From the NCBI GenBank assembly GCA_022813625.1, contig JAKLMB010000003.1, forward strand, positions 1,116,001 through 1,180,000: a stretch of 64,000 bases of DNA, given 5' to 3'. This stretch comes from Aaosphaeria pasadenensis (lineage: Eukaryota > Ascomycota > Dothideomycetes > Pleosporales). The notes beneath the pieces were generated by a model that searched no databases, had not been told where the DNA came from, and was given only the letters and a program-made list of their open reading frames with translations. A program made the position numbers and the translations under genes. Shown here one piece after another: positions 1 through 10,709 of this stretch (position 1 is its first letter; each line of letters starts with the position of its first letter).

Positions 1-596
1 AAAAGCTCGAGGCAGGCAACTAACGCGGTTGACTAAGCGACAGCCAGCCTGGCGGCCAAGTTGCGCGCGCTTACTCTCTCGTATGCTTCACCGGTCGTTA
101 TTGATCCTGAAATTCAGACGGCCATGTATACTTGTCAAGAGCTTATCCTACACCGTCACATTCAGAACCGTGTTGCATCAAATGAGGTTGCAAAATATGC
201 ATTCGTTTCCCACGAGTTGTGCGAGGTTGCACGGTGGCGATACCCATATATATCCGCAGGGGCCTAATAATACTAATTTTTAAGTGGACTATGAACATCA
301 GCCATACAGTCTGTACATGCTCGCAGGTAGATACTGCTAGAAGACATGACTAAAGTTACTTGAATTAATATACTGAGTTCGGTATCTGATGATTCAGAGT
401 GTCGCGCGACACAGTCTTCTGCCTAGAAAGATCAAGACCTCGTGATGAGCTAGTCAAGAGTGCTGGAACATGTCTTAGCCAGCCACGGGTTTTCGTCACA
501 AGGGCGCGGCCATCGAGTGTAAACAAAAACCTCTCGGAATGTCGATTCTTCTAGATTTTCAACATCTTGAATACGAATGGAGCCAACGATACGACT
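1..596. other. Intergenic left edge
   Basis: I see no supported gene here. Short open frames at 29-283 lack fungal coding character and splice context. The last stretch before 597 is presumably the promoter and leader of the CorA-like gene. Confidence 0.5.
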
Positions 597-2543
597 ATGA
601 GCCGACCTTTCCGTCCCCCGTTGGGTGAGACTGACTTACCAGCATATTATCACGATCTTGAAGACGAGGATATCGTCGCTGCCTTTCGAAACTTTGACGA
701 TGAGCGAGCCTTTGATCTCTTCGATAGACAAACCCGCGATCCACATAGTAGCAACTTCTGTATAGATTTCGGTGACGATGAGGCTTATTGTGGATTCGAC
801 CTTGCATCTGACTCCTTTGAGCGTCTATTACGAACACCCAGACCACCTTCCATACACACTAGATGGATCAACCTATGGATGCCATACAATCAAAAGAGTA
901 CTTTACATGCCCTTGCTAAACATTACGATTTTTCACCACGACTCCTGGGAACTATGTGCTCTGACCCTATACCGCCGAAGCCGAAGTCTTTGCATTCAAA
1001 GAAAAGCTCAGCAACACTTCGCTCTCGGCGATCTACTAAGTCGAGCAAGTCTAAGTCCTCACACAGATCATCACATGAGGAATCATTAGACTCCGAAGAA
1101 AGCATAGGTATGACAGAAATGATGCACAGTACCCAGTTGGAGATGGTGCGAGATCTCGGTCATTACCAAATTGTCAACGATGTATGGCACTGGTCATCGG
1201 TAGACTGGGGAAGACGATGTAAGTAGGCACCTCATATTGATGTTGTGATCATCTACTGATTCCGTTCTAGTTGTCTGCTTGGGGTACAATTCACTACACA
1301 ACGTGCGCACGAACAGTGCCCCTCACACCGACGACGATCTCGATCACGGCCTAGATACTCCCCATGGCAAGCGAATATGGAACTGGCTCATGCTATGTGA
1401 GGATAAGACTGTCATATCGATATCAGAAGATCCATTCCCTCTCTATGACGGCAATCTTAAAATGCACGACCTGAAGACGCTCTATACGGTTCGGCGAAAT
1501 CTGGTCAGTGTCTTTCGACAACTCACCAAAGCTCCAACACCCTTACGAGATCATTCTCTCACCATGCTGCCTGTTCGCCATCGGATTGGAGATAGTGAAG
1601 AGGAGACAGCACACCGGCCAACTGATGCGCCAGGCCTTCTCTTCTACTACCTTTTCGAAGATTGGTTCACTACCTATAGCCTTGTGACCCGCCGACAGCA
1701 TGGCTATGCTGCTGAGCTAGATCGACTTGTAAGTAATTTCCGATTTTGAGGAGTCACCGCTTACATTGGACAGAGACGGGAAATGTTGGTCAAGGCGAAT
1801 CTCACTCACGTTGATCAATTGCACCACATCGGCTGCCAGCTCGCTGTCTTAAAGCGTGTTTACCAGTCCTACGAACTCATCATCGAGCGCGTGCTCAAGA
1901 AGCAAGAGGCTACCCTTGCATCACTCAAAAATTCGCACATCGTTTCTGGCTTAGACTCGCTGTCTTCGTCCCTCCCGATTGTCCACGGCTCGCCCCAGAT
2001 TCCCGAGGCAGATAGTCTGCTTGGTGTCTCGCTCAGCTCGGCGGCTCGAGTTCGCTTCGAGAGACTGAAAGACCGCATCAAGCTCTACGCCTTAAGTGAG
2101 ATACAAGAGTGCATCGACCAGAAAGATTCCTTGGTCTTTATGGTATATATATCCTAAATGCATTGTTGTGACCATTTTAGCTGATTAAAGCACGATAGAA
2201 CTTCAATCTAATCGCCATCAAGGAGTCTTTCTCTGTCGAACGCCTGACCCGAATCACTCTCCTATTAGCCAAGATCACAATTCTCTTCATGCCGGTGACT
2301 CTTATGACTGGCTACTTTTCGATTCAGTTCCGCGGTCTTGAGTTCGAGGTTAAGAGCTACTGGTGGGCATTTGGTGCCATTTTTGGTATCAGCATGCTGC
2401 TTGTGTTCTTGTTCAGTGCGATCAGTGGAACTATCGAAGGAAAGGGAGTGAGTCGCATTGTGAACAGGAGTTGGAGTAGGGTGGTATGGGAGTGGACAGG
2501 CAGATGGGTGGAAAGAAAGAAAAGATTGGGTTGGACTAGATGA
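597..2543 (+). CDS. CorA-like Mg2+ transporter family protein
   Basis: Exons 597-1218, 1271-1728, 1774-2142 and 2199-2543 join into 597 residues. The frame is open upstream only from a TTG, so the first ATG at 597 is taken as the start. The first ~480 residues are a soluble region with a Ser/Lys-rich stretch near 135-165. The C-terminus has two membrane helices (about 505-522 and 533-555) with a short loop between, the CorA/Mrs2/Alr layout; CorA proteins are pentameric magnesium channels. The loop that normally carries GMN after the first helix reads SIQ at about 524-526, so magnesium transport is not assured. The tail is basic and Trp-rich. The family is seen; the substrate is inferred. The RtcB-like gene follows in the same direction. 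Confidence 0.75.
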
Positions 2544-2970
2544 TAGATAATCCCATGATCATCATGAAGCGCTTCAAAACGCTATCTATGACTGTAAATG
2601 AATTCTAACGGCCATTTTCAATTCGTTGCAAATAAATATCTAATGCAATATTGGCCCTCCGCCGCACGATTTGATCTCGTAGGGCTGCTGGTCGCTGTAG
2701 TCAAAATGAGTCACTTTGAGCAACAACGATTGGCCAGGCAGCGAGCGAAGCAACCACGGGCATGTTAACGCTTCACCATTGATAAACCCTCCCAACAACC
2801 AACACAAATAAGCTTGCAATTCAGAAATATAAAACTATACATCAACCTTTCTCTCTCTCTAGCAGCACGATATTTTCCAAGTTCATCATCAGCCTAACAA
2901 CACCACATCCTCCAAAATAACTCACCAACATCACCACCCATCACCACCACAACCAAACACTACCAACAAA
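2544..2970. promoter_or_regulatory. Intergenic, promoter of RtcB-like gene
   Basis: The first part is AT-rich and probably holds the CorA-like 3' end. From about 2840 there is a CT-rich tract (CTCTCTCTCTAG), then a long G-poor, CA-rich leader running up to the ATG at 2971, typical of fungal promoters and leaders. Confidence 0.5.
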
Positions 2971-4638
2971 ATGCCATCAACACGGCTAACCCTAACCCTA
3001 AACACAAACCGCACAACCAAATGCCCCCTCCTCATCCCCTCCTCCCTCCTCCTCCCCAGCTCCTCACCAACCCCCCTCCGCAACCTAGTCCTCAAGACCG
3101 CAACCTCAAAACTGCGTCTGAAGAAACCAACCCGGATCTTCGACGTCCTCACAGGAAAAGAGCTCCTCACCTTCGAAGACTGGACGACCGCGCTCCGGGA
3201 CCCAGACAACACGCTCGCCATCTCTGCCGGCGAAGACTTCGTCGGCGTGCCGAGAAAGGACGCCCGGGAGCGACACCCAGACGCGAATCCCGAATGTCCC
3301 GTGCGTGTGCTCGTCGAGGACGCGCCAGTGGATCAGTTGGCGTTGACGCAGCTGCGGACGACGGCTACGACGTTGCCTGGGATGGTGGCCGCGACGGGCC
3401 AGCCCGATCTGTGTCCCGGGACGAAGTATCCTGTCGGGGCGGTGTTTGCGTCGAGGGGATGGGTGCATCCGCCGCTGATTGGGGGGGATATTGGGTGTGG
3501 GATGGCGTGGTATAGGACGGGGTTGTCGAGGGGTCAGGTTGATGGGGAGAAGGGGAGGAAGGTTGCAGAGAGGTTGAGGGGCGTCGAGGGGAGTTGGAGG
3601 GGAAGGGAGGAGAGGAGTGCTTGGTTGAGGGACGGGGAGGGAAGTTGTGAGGCTGGTGGGGAGTGGGATGCTTCAGTTGGAACTATCGGAGCAGGGAATC
3701 ATTTTGCGGAGATTCAGGTCGTGGAGAAGGGGGTGGAGGGAGCGGGCATGGTGGAGAATGAGGTTGTGTTGCTTGTTCATTCGGGATCGAGAGGCTATGG
3801 AGGGAGTATACTGAAGAAGTATACTGCTGAGGGAAGGGAGAGCTTGAAGGAGGGAAGTGAGAAGATGGTTCAGTACATGGAGGAGCACCGCAGGGCATTA
3901 CGGTGGGCTAAGGCGAATCGAGATCTCATTGCACTGAGGTTTCTATCTTGCCTTGAGCCTGGAGAAGAGGCATGGCTGCTTGGACGCAACACGCAAACCG
4001 ACGACGCCACAACTGATATCGAGACTATTGCAAGAGCCAGGGCGAAGATCCAAGAACGAAAGGTTGTTGATATCTGGCACAACAACTTGGAACGGGTAAA
4101 ATGGCCGCCATCACTTATTGAGGATACAGCAACCTCAAACACGGGATTGGAGGCGAAGATATCCGAGATATCTATCACTAAGGGTGAGGCAAGGGATAAT
4201 TGCGTCTTTGTCCATCGCAAAGGTGCGGCACCGACGTATGACCCGGAACACAACCTCCCGCTCCCGATACTCCCACTGCCAGGTTCGAGAGGCACACCAA
4301 CATTGATCATCAAACCGACGTTCTCGGAAGAGACAGGCTGGGGACTAAAGAATGCTCTTTCTCTCGCACACGGCTCAGGCCGCAGCATGTCTCGCGGGAA
4401 AGCGCTGTCATATCTGGGCTCAAAATACAAACATCAGAGTGCGGCACTGCTGGAGCCGGGAGCTAAAGAAGGCACGTGGGTCATCTGCGATGAAAAAGAG
4501 TTAGTATTCGAAGAGGCGCCTGAGGCTTATAAGGACGTCTATGCTGTGAGCAGTGACCTCGTGCGAGAGGGCGTAGCAGAGGTGGTTGGCTTGTGTAAGC
4601 CGAGGGTGAGCTACAAGGTGAGGAATGAGGCGAGGTAA
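2971..4638 (+). CDS. RtcB-family RNA ligase-like protein
   Basis: One uninterrupted frame of 555 residues. RtcB joins a 2',3'-cyclic phosphate (or 3'-phosphate) RNA end to a 5'-OH end, using Mn2+ and GTP through a guanylylated histidine. The signature blocks occur in order: GGDIGCGM (Cys176), GAGNHF (His244), VHSGSRG (His270), WHNNLE (His370), HRKGA (415-419) and AHGSGR (His467, the equivalent of the guanylylated histidine). All expected metal and nucleotide ligands are therefore present. Short insertions occur around 336-365 and 380-410, and no archease gene is visible nearby. Fungi normally heal and seal tRNA halves with Trl1, so this is probably not the main tRNA ligase. It resembles the proteins labelled release factor H-coupled RctB. 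The lack of introns among intron-rich neighbours hints at acquisition from bacteria, but this is inference. Confidence 0.85.
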   Translation: MPSTRLTLTLNTNRTTKCPLLIPSSLLLPSSSPTPLRNLVLKTATSKLRLKKPTRIFDVLTGKELLTFEDWTTALRDPDNTLAISAGEDFVGVPRKDARERHPDANPECPVRVLVEDAPVDQLALTQLRTTATTLPGMVAATGQPDLCPGTKYPVGAVFASRGWVHPPLIGGDIGCGMAWYRTGLSRGQVDGEKGRKVAERLRGVEGSWRGREERSAWLRDGEGSCEAGGEWDASVGTIGAGNHFAEIQVVEKGVEGAGMVENEVVLLVHSGSRGYGGSILKKYTAEGRESLKEGSEKMVQYMEEHRRALRWAKANRDLIALRFLSCLEPGEEAWLLGRNTQTDDATTDIETIARARAKIQERKVVDIWHNNLERVKWPPSLIEDTATSNTGLEAKISEISITKGEARDNCVFVHRKGAAPTYDPEHNLPLPILPLPGSRGTPTLIIKPTFSEETGWGLKNALSLAHGSGRSMSRGKALSYLGSKYKHQSAALLEPGAKEGTWVICDEKELVFEEAPEAYKDVYAVSSDLVREGVAEVVGLCKPRVSYKVRNEAR

Positions 4639-7474
4639 AAGGCTATGATATCGTACGAAACACTATGGCAAATGGGTATCGGGTATGGAGGAGTTACACA
4701 GCGCGGGTGTTTCGTGGACAACGGCTGCAAGCAGGTGGTACAGTTCGAATGTTCGTTTCAGCAAAGGTGATTGATTCCATTGCATGAAAGAAATGATCAT
4801 GAACGATGGTCTACCGAGATTTATTCTCCCATAGCCTGTCCATAGATCGGATAGCCACTTAAGGAATGCAAACTGGCGTTCACGAACGTCATGATAGAAT
4901 GAAATACAAGGGCAATGGTACTTCGCCATGACGGTCCCTCTGTTACACAGCTTGTCCTTCATTTTCCCTAACCGAAATGCCGGGGTTGTTTTTCCTTTTC
5001 CAAATCAGCCCACCAATGGTAGGTCAATGCTACCGCAATCTTGTCGAAATTTGCTTAAGTAGGAAAATATTCATCTATCGGGACGACAAACGGTCGGGAA
5101 CTTTTAATCTGTAATAGATGAGCTGTGGACACCTGGTGACAAAGATCGATATTGAAATTTGCGTCAGCATTTTCATGCCAATGCTTGCTACTACCATGCG
5201 GTCCCTCTGTTAGATTGATTAATTACCCCTTATTCCCACCGATCTTGTATGATGTATGGCATCGTCATCGTCATGGCCGATTCACAGGTTGTTTGCTCAG
5301 TCAATTCCTAGAAAGACTAATGGTCAGGCGAGACAGGGAGAAGGAATGAGGATGTCAGGATATGCGGAGTAATGCGATCCGGGACAGTGAACTCCGTTCG
5401 GTAGTTTAAGTCAGCCGTTTGCATTGTTGGTTTGAGGGTTCCATGATCTATTTCCATGTGTGGCGCTGAGACGTTCAAGCCGCACGATTGATGCTAGACC
5501 GCACCGCAAACAGGGAGAGGCACGGGTGTATAAGCAGAAAAGCAAACGAGAAGAGGTCGAAATAAGTAGATATTTGGAACAGCGGATCAGGATCGTGTTG
5601 GTTCTGTTCCTGAACGGGTGGAAGTAGTGGCTGATACTGGGCGGACTGCTGTGGCACGAGTACATCTGGTGCGCGCTAGCCAAAGCTTGTCCCCTAGAAG
5701 GCTGTTACGATAGTCGCAAAAAGTACACGTCTTCAAACACTATCAGGTACCCATGCAACGGACCTTCTTCCTACCGTATACAAACATCGATCTCTAAGCG
5801 TAGTGGCGCTCGCAAGGTCGTTGCACTTGATTGTCGGAGTAAATCTTCGTTCTTCATGTGTTTTAGATGTCGCCCAGTGTAGGCTGTGCTGTGTATGCGC
5901 GAAAAGCGTTCACGAGCGTTACGTTTTGGCGAACTCGGTGCATGCCACTCCATGTTGTGCAGGCTACGAGTACAGTACGGAATATTGTGTGCACTTCCTC
6001 CGGGAAGACGGCGTCTGCAAGCGCTTGAAAGGGAGCAGCAGAAACCATTGGAATTTGGTGGAGGCCAGTAGTTGCCAGTGGCTGCCAGCAAGTCCCAGAA
6101 GGACCCAGCAGAGGACACTATTGACGCCCACCACTAGTTACTCCGTACTGCGCTTAGCAACCCTTTTTAGTTGCTGAGTTGTGAAATGCTGAGCTGCTCA
6201 GGCCTCTCATCATGCCCAGCTGCCTGCCTGACTCCTTGTCAAAGGCGCCCCTCTTGGTGTTTCCAGCCCAGCACTCCCAGCTCTCATGCTGATTGGCACG
6301 GAAACGGTTGTTTCTCTGCTCGGCTGTGTGTTTTTTGATGTTTCAAAACACTTTTGGACCAGTGCTGAAAGCTTGACTGTGTGACTCTGCCCCATGTGGT
6401 AGAGATGCTCGTTCACCACCGTCACCCATTCCAAGGGCTGGAAAGTGAACAATAATGCCTCTAACGGCTGACCAGCATCCGAGGCTCGATCCTCTCCCTT
6501 GTGCTTTGGGTGTCTTCATTTGCAGAACGATGAAATTGATGTATCCACGACTCTGCTTGCCCGGGTCTGTATCGCGTATACAATCATCACAATACTCCGT
6601 AGGCGGTCACTTGTGGCTTATGATGGGGGAATTGGGCGGCGACTGGCCAGTGATGGAAATCCGGAGGCGTGCAACGATGACTTCTGTCTGGCTGGGGCTT
6701 GGTATTCTTGGATGTGCGCTTGGGAGTGCGTGTGTGTGCCCGTGTGTCAGGATGTCAGTAGTGTATTGAGTGCAGACTGGACCGTGTGGACCTAGTCAAT
6801 CCTGACATCCCCGTAGGGTAAAGGATAGACTAATAATGGATGGACAATTGTGATGGAAGGACGGATTGGATGAATGGATGGATCGAATGTGGCCTGGATA
6901 GTGCGGGTGCTGTCTGTGCCACCATGACCCTGACCCCAGCCTCGTAGGTAGTAGGAGTGGTAGGGCAGGGCTCTCATACTGTATTCGCATACATATACGA
7001 GTGAGATTGCCGCCCGCATCCATTTTTACCATTTAACACCGTCATCAACCTTGTGTTTCTCCTCTTGCCTATACTTAATACATCATCTGAGATACTCTCG
7101 TTACCGATCAATCACTCTCGCTCTGTTTGCAGTACATTGTGTAGGATTAAGGAACATACAAGAAGAAAAAGGGTTCACTCTCTGATCGTCGTCCTCTACT
7201 GTTGTTGACTGCCTGCACGCACCTGCTATTTAAGGTAACCACCACCACCGCCACCCATCACTCACTTACTATTACTATTACTACTACAAACCACCTACCA
7301 CGATTTCCTCTCCTCTCCTTCACTTACTCTCACAACCTTTCCCTCTTCACATACTCCCCTCCATCCACCTCTGCGACTCCATATTCAATTCGATTCGCCC
7401 CATTGCCCCAATATCAATTGCTAACTTGCCTCTCACCAGTACTTACTATATCACCTCACTCACAAACCATCATA
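4639..7474. other. Long intergenic region
   Basis: About 2.8 kb with no gene I can support; the open frames are short and overlap on both strands. It holds two copies of the 9-mer TACTCCGTA (6139-6147, 6593-6601), a GGAT-rich stretch near 6833-6890, and a CT-rich run with ACC/ACT repeats at about 7236-7470 that is probably the promoter and leader of the SOD gene. Confidence 0.5.
6833..6890. repeat. Degenerate GGAT/ATGGA simple repeat
   Basis: Repeated GGATGGA-like units seen by eye. They are not aligned with any coding frame. Confidence 0.5.
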
Positions 7475-8391
7475 ATGCGTTACACCATCTACACTCTCGC
7501 TGCTCTTGCCAGCTTGGTCAGCGCACAGTCTGCCACTTCTTTCGCTCCCGCTCCAAAGGTCACCACCAATCCTATCCAGGCCGAGCTCCATGCCGAATTG
7601 CCAGAGCAGACTAAGAACAATGTACGCGGATCCGTTGTTGCCAAGACTGTAGAGGAGGGCAAGGGTGTCAAGATCGAAATTTCCGTTGCAGGCCTTCCAG
7701 CTGAGGGTGGTCCTTTCAGTAAGTCTCATTCTTTCCAAGGGGTTCTCCTTGGTATCATTCTCGGGCACCGTAACCTAACCTTATAACAGTGTACCACATC
7801 CACGAGAAGCCTGTACCTGCCGATGGCAACTGTACCGGAACTGGTGCTCACTTGGATCCCTTCAAGCGTGGCGAGGTTCCAGTTTGCAACCCTGAGGCGA
7901 AGGAGACTTGCCAGACCGGTGACCTGTCTGGAAAGTATGGCAACTTGACCACGGAGAAGAGTTCTTTCGAGTGAGTAGAATGCCACCCCAAACGTCTTAC
8001 CAGAAAGATGGACTAACCCTCTCCCAGGTACATCGACAAGTACATCTCCACCGATCCCTTGGACCTCTCCTACTTCGGAAACTTGAGTGTGGTCATTCAC
8101 ACGAGCAACAAGAGCCGCATCTCTTGCGCCAACTTCTCGGTCGTCAACCCAGGAGCGTTCGTTCCCACTGCATCTTTTCCCGCCCATCTCCCCTGGGCCA
8201 CCAGCAACTCTACCCACGCAGCTTCAGGCACCGGTCACTCTAGCTCCGAGACCAGCGCCGCCCCTACGTCGGTCAACTCCCCTACTCCCACCCAGCCTGG
8301 ACCCCCAGCTGAGCAGAGCACCAACGCGGCCGTGAAGATGGGCATCGCCGGCATGGGTGCCTTCGCCGGCCTCATGGCCTTCGTCCTCTAA
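7475..8391 (+). CDS. GPI-anchored Cu-only superoxide dismutase-like protein
   Basis: Exons 7475-7718, 7790-7970 and 8028-8391 encode 262 residues. A signal peptide ends near residue 17 (LVSA). The SOD domain has the copper ligands in YHIH (His84, His86), GAHLDP (His102) and VVIH (His166), plus the active-site Arg near 172 (KSRISC) and paired cysteines. No zinc-ligand loop or electrostatic loop is visible, matching the Cu-only SOD class (SOD4/5/6 of Candida). These extracellular enzymes dismutate superoxide at the cell surface. A Ser/Thr/Pro-rich stalk (about 190-240) and a hydrophobic C-terminus (about 245-262) indicate a GPI anchor. The ATG at 7475 follows a leader with short CT and CA repeats. 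Confidence 0.85.
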
Positions 8392-9075
8392 ACGACCTCT
8401 TCCTTTCCAATTTCAGATGTGTCCTTCTCGTCTACCAAAATTGACAAGTTGTGTGGCCCCATCGAAAATCTCTCTCAAAAAATGCAGCATATTGGCGTTA
8501 TACCACGGGTGAGAGAAGGACATTTTGACTTCTCTTCGATTAATGAAAGCGGGCGGGATATGGGAAATTAATGAGCGCCGGAAATCAGCCATACGAAACC
8601 TCATGTGTAGATAGTGATACCAATTCAGACATTTGTTCTTTCCTTCTCCTCTATTCTTTGACATGCGTGCATTTTGGAAATTTGATTTGCTTGTGCCGGT
8701 GAAGTGTGAAAGCCATTGTATTGCGTGAGGTGAGGACGTGACGTGAGAAAACACATGGATTATGCTGCGTGCCATACCCCTTCCTCGTTTTGGAGCTCAG
8801 ACTAATGTTGACTATCGGAAGGACGAATACACGTTCACTCGTACGAGAGCCAGGGAAAATGAATGGGATACAATAGACGCAGGAATGGAATATCAGCACG
8901 CAACGATAAACATCACCAAAAAAGTACAATCCATAGAACAGTGATCATGATGACATTGTCGAAAACGCTACAACAAGGTATATATGTGTGTGTGTGTGTT
9001 CCTTCGTGGAAGAAGAGGTATAATAATCTAGCAGTAGTTTTCTTCATTTTTTGGCAGACGCGGGGGCGCGCATTC
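8392..9075. other. Convergent intergenic region with TG repeat
   Basis: Shared 3' region between the SOD gene (plus) and homogentisate dioxygenase (minus). A TG dinucleotide run occurs at about 8984-8999. No gene is supported. Confidence 0.5.
8984..8999. repeat. TG dinucleotide microsatellite
   Basis: Eight TG units just downstream of the homogentisate dioxygenase stop. Confidence 0.8.
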
Positions 9076-10510
9076 TCAGTCCTTCTTCGGCGCGGGACGC
9101 TTGAAGTGCGGCTTGAGGGGCTCCCAGCTCTCTGCGTTGTAGTCCTCTTGGACCTTCTTGCACTTGTTGAGGCCCCACTCGGTGACGCCAACCATGAGGC
9201 AGCTCTCGAACATGAAGGCCATGCTGCCCTCGCCGACCTTGGCGGGCTTGAGCTCTGCGTTGGAGGCCTTCTCGTGGGTCGCGGCGTCAGGGCCGTGGCC
9301 GGACATGACGTTGTGGAGGGAGGCGCCCGCGGGCTGGAAGCCGCCGCCCGTCTTCGCGTCGTACTGGCCGTGGATGAGGCCCATGAACTCGGACATGGTG
9401 TTCCTGTGGTACCACGGTGGACGGAAGGTGTTTTCTGCTACAAGCCATCTTGGGGGGAATATGACGAAGTCGGCGACAGCGGTCCCTGGGTGGTCCGACT
9501 GGGCGGTGAGGACGGTGAAGATGGAGGGGTCCGGGTGGTCGAAGGATATGCTGCCGATAGTGTTAAAGCGGCCGAGGTCATACTTGTAAGGGTAGTATAG
9601 GCCGTGCCAGGCGACGACGTCGAAGGGGGTGTGCGTCTGTTTGGCCTGGAAGAGGTGGCCTGCAAATTTGGAGAGGATGTGCCATTCCGAGTCGGTGTCT
9701 TCGTCGAAGTCGGCAACGGGGGCTTGGAAGTCGCGCGCGTTGGCGAGACAGTTGGATCCAATGGGACCGAGTTCGGGAAGTTCGAAGTGGCCTTGGTAGA
9801 GTTCGAGGATGTAGCCTCGGACAGGGCCTTCAGGAAGCGTGACGCGGTACTTGATACCCCGAGGGATCACGCAAATCTCATTAGGCCGCACCAGGATTCG
9901 ACCGAGTTCCGTTTGGATGTCGAGGATGCCGTGTTGGAGGACGATGAGGAAATCACCATCTGCTGAGTAGAATGCCTCGTTTTTGGCCATGTCCTTGCCT
10001 GCCGCGAAGATGAAGATACCCAGTCCCGTCTTCATGGTTGGGTCTCCAGCGCCAGCTACGAGGTGCAGCGAATGCACCCAGTCAACTGTCTCGTCGAGGT
10101 CAAAGGGGTCCCATCGGAGCTGATTAGGGATGTGATGGATCTTTTCATATGGCTTGTTCTCCGGATTGGTGTTGTACGTTGATGATTCTCTAGGCTCGAA
10201 GTTGCTGTGACCACATGATGGGAGGATACGGTACATCCATGTCTGCTGGTTCTCGTGTCGGGGAGCTGTGAAGGCGGTCCCTGAGAGCTTTTCGGCGTAC
10301 AGGCCGTATGGTGGTTTCTGGGGGGAGTTTGTGCCTATGGGTAGGGCACCTTCAATGGCTTCTGACCTGTTGGTATGATATGAGCAGACGGGGCATGGCA
10401 GGATTGGAAAGCTGCAAGAAGGATGAAGGAGGATATACGTACTCATGGTAAGAGTTGAAGCCATTCATGTACGTGTACTTCTCTTTTTGAGCGAACTGCG
10501 AGGAAGGCAT
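9076..10510 (-). CDS. hmgA: Homogentisate 1,2-dioxygenase
   Basis: Exons 10510-10443 and 10366-9076 (minus) give 452 residues, close to the usual ~445. The enzyme opens the ring of homogentisate with O2 and Fe2+ to make maleylacetoacetate, in tyrosine and phenylacetate breakdown. The N-terminal exon ends in YMNGFNSYHE and continues with SEAIEGALPIG after the intron, both family hallmarks. The iron-site region is intact: AENTFRPPWYHRN holds the His and Glu, and HNVMSGHGPD holds the second His. The start at 10510 is the first ATG in the enzyme frame. A separate 88-codon frame overlaps this start (see the next entry). The gene is divergent from fumarylacetoacetase across 1.1 kb, so coordinated induction by aromatic substrates is likely. 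Confidence 0.95.
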
Positions 10511-10709
10511 CGCGGGCTTCAGTGGCAGAGAGTTCGGACTTGTAGTCAGGGTTGTGGAACTCTTCGAGGTTGCGGCGAGTCAATGGAATGGAGCTCTTAG
10601 GCAATTTCTTCTCGCGGGCTACGAGTTTTTTAAGTAGAGAGTCAAGGGGTTTCTTGGGATGCAGTGGGGTATGAGGGTCATCATAGGCTGAGGGAAGCAC
10701 ATCGGCCAT
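10443..10709 (-). other. Upstream open frame overlapping the hmgA start
   Basis: An 88-codon frame starts with ATG at 10709, 199 bases upstream of the dioxygenase ATG, in a different frame. It runs over that ATG and its TGA stop ends exactly on the last base of exon 1 (10443). The residue composition is coding-like, with many charged residues and Leu-Lys-rich segments. I do not recognise it. It could be a regulatory uORF if transcription starts upstream of 10709, or a chance frame in the leader. Confidence 0.35.

Noticed and set aside
2986..3001. Telomere-like CCCTAA units
   Set aside because: Only about two and a half units, inside a coding exon in frame as alternating Leu-Thr; too short to call an interstitial telomere.
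8863..9600. 245-codon plus-strand frame over the homogentisate dioxygenase 3' end
   Set aside because: Antisense shadow; the minus-strand enzyme is fully conserved there.
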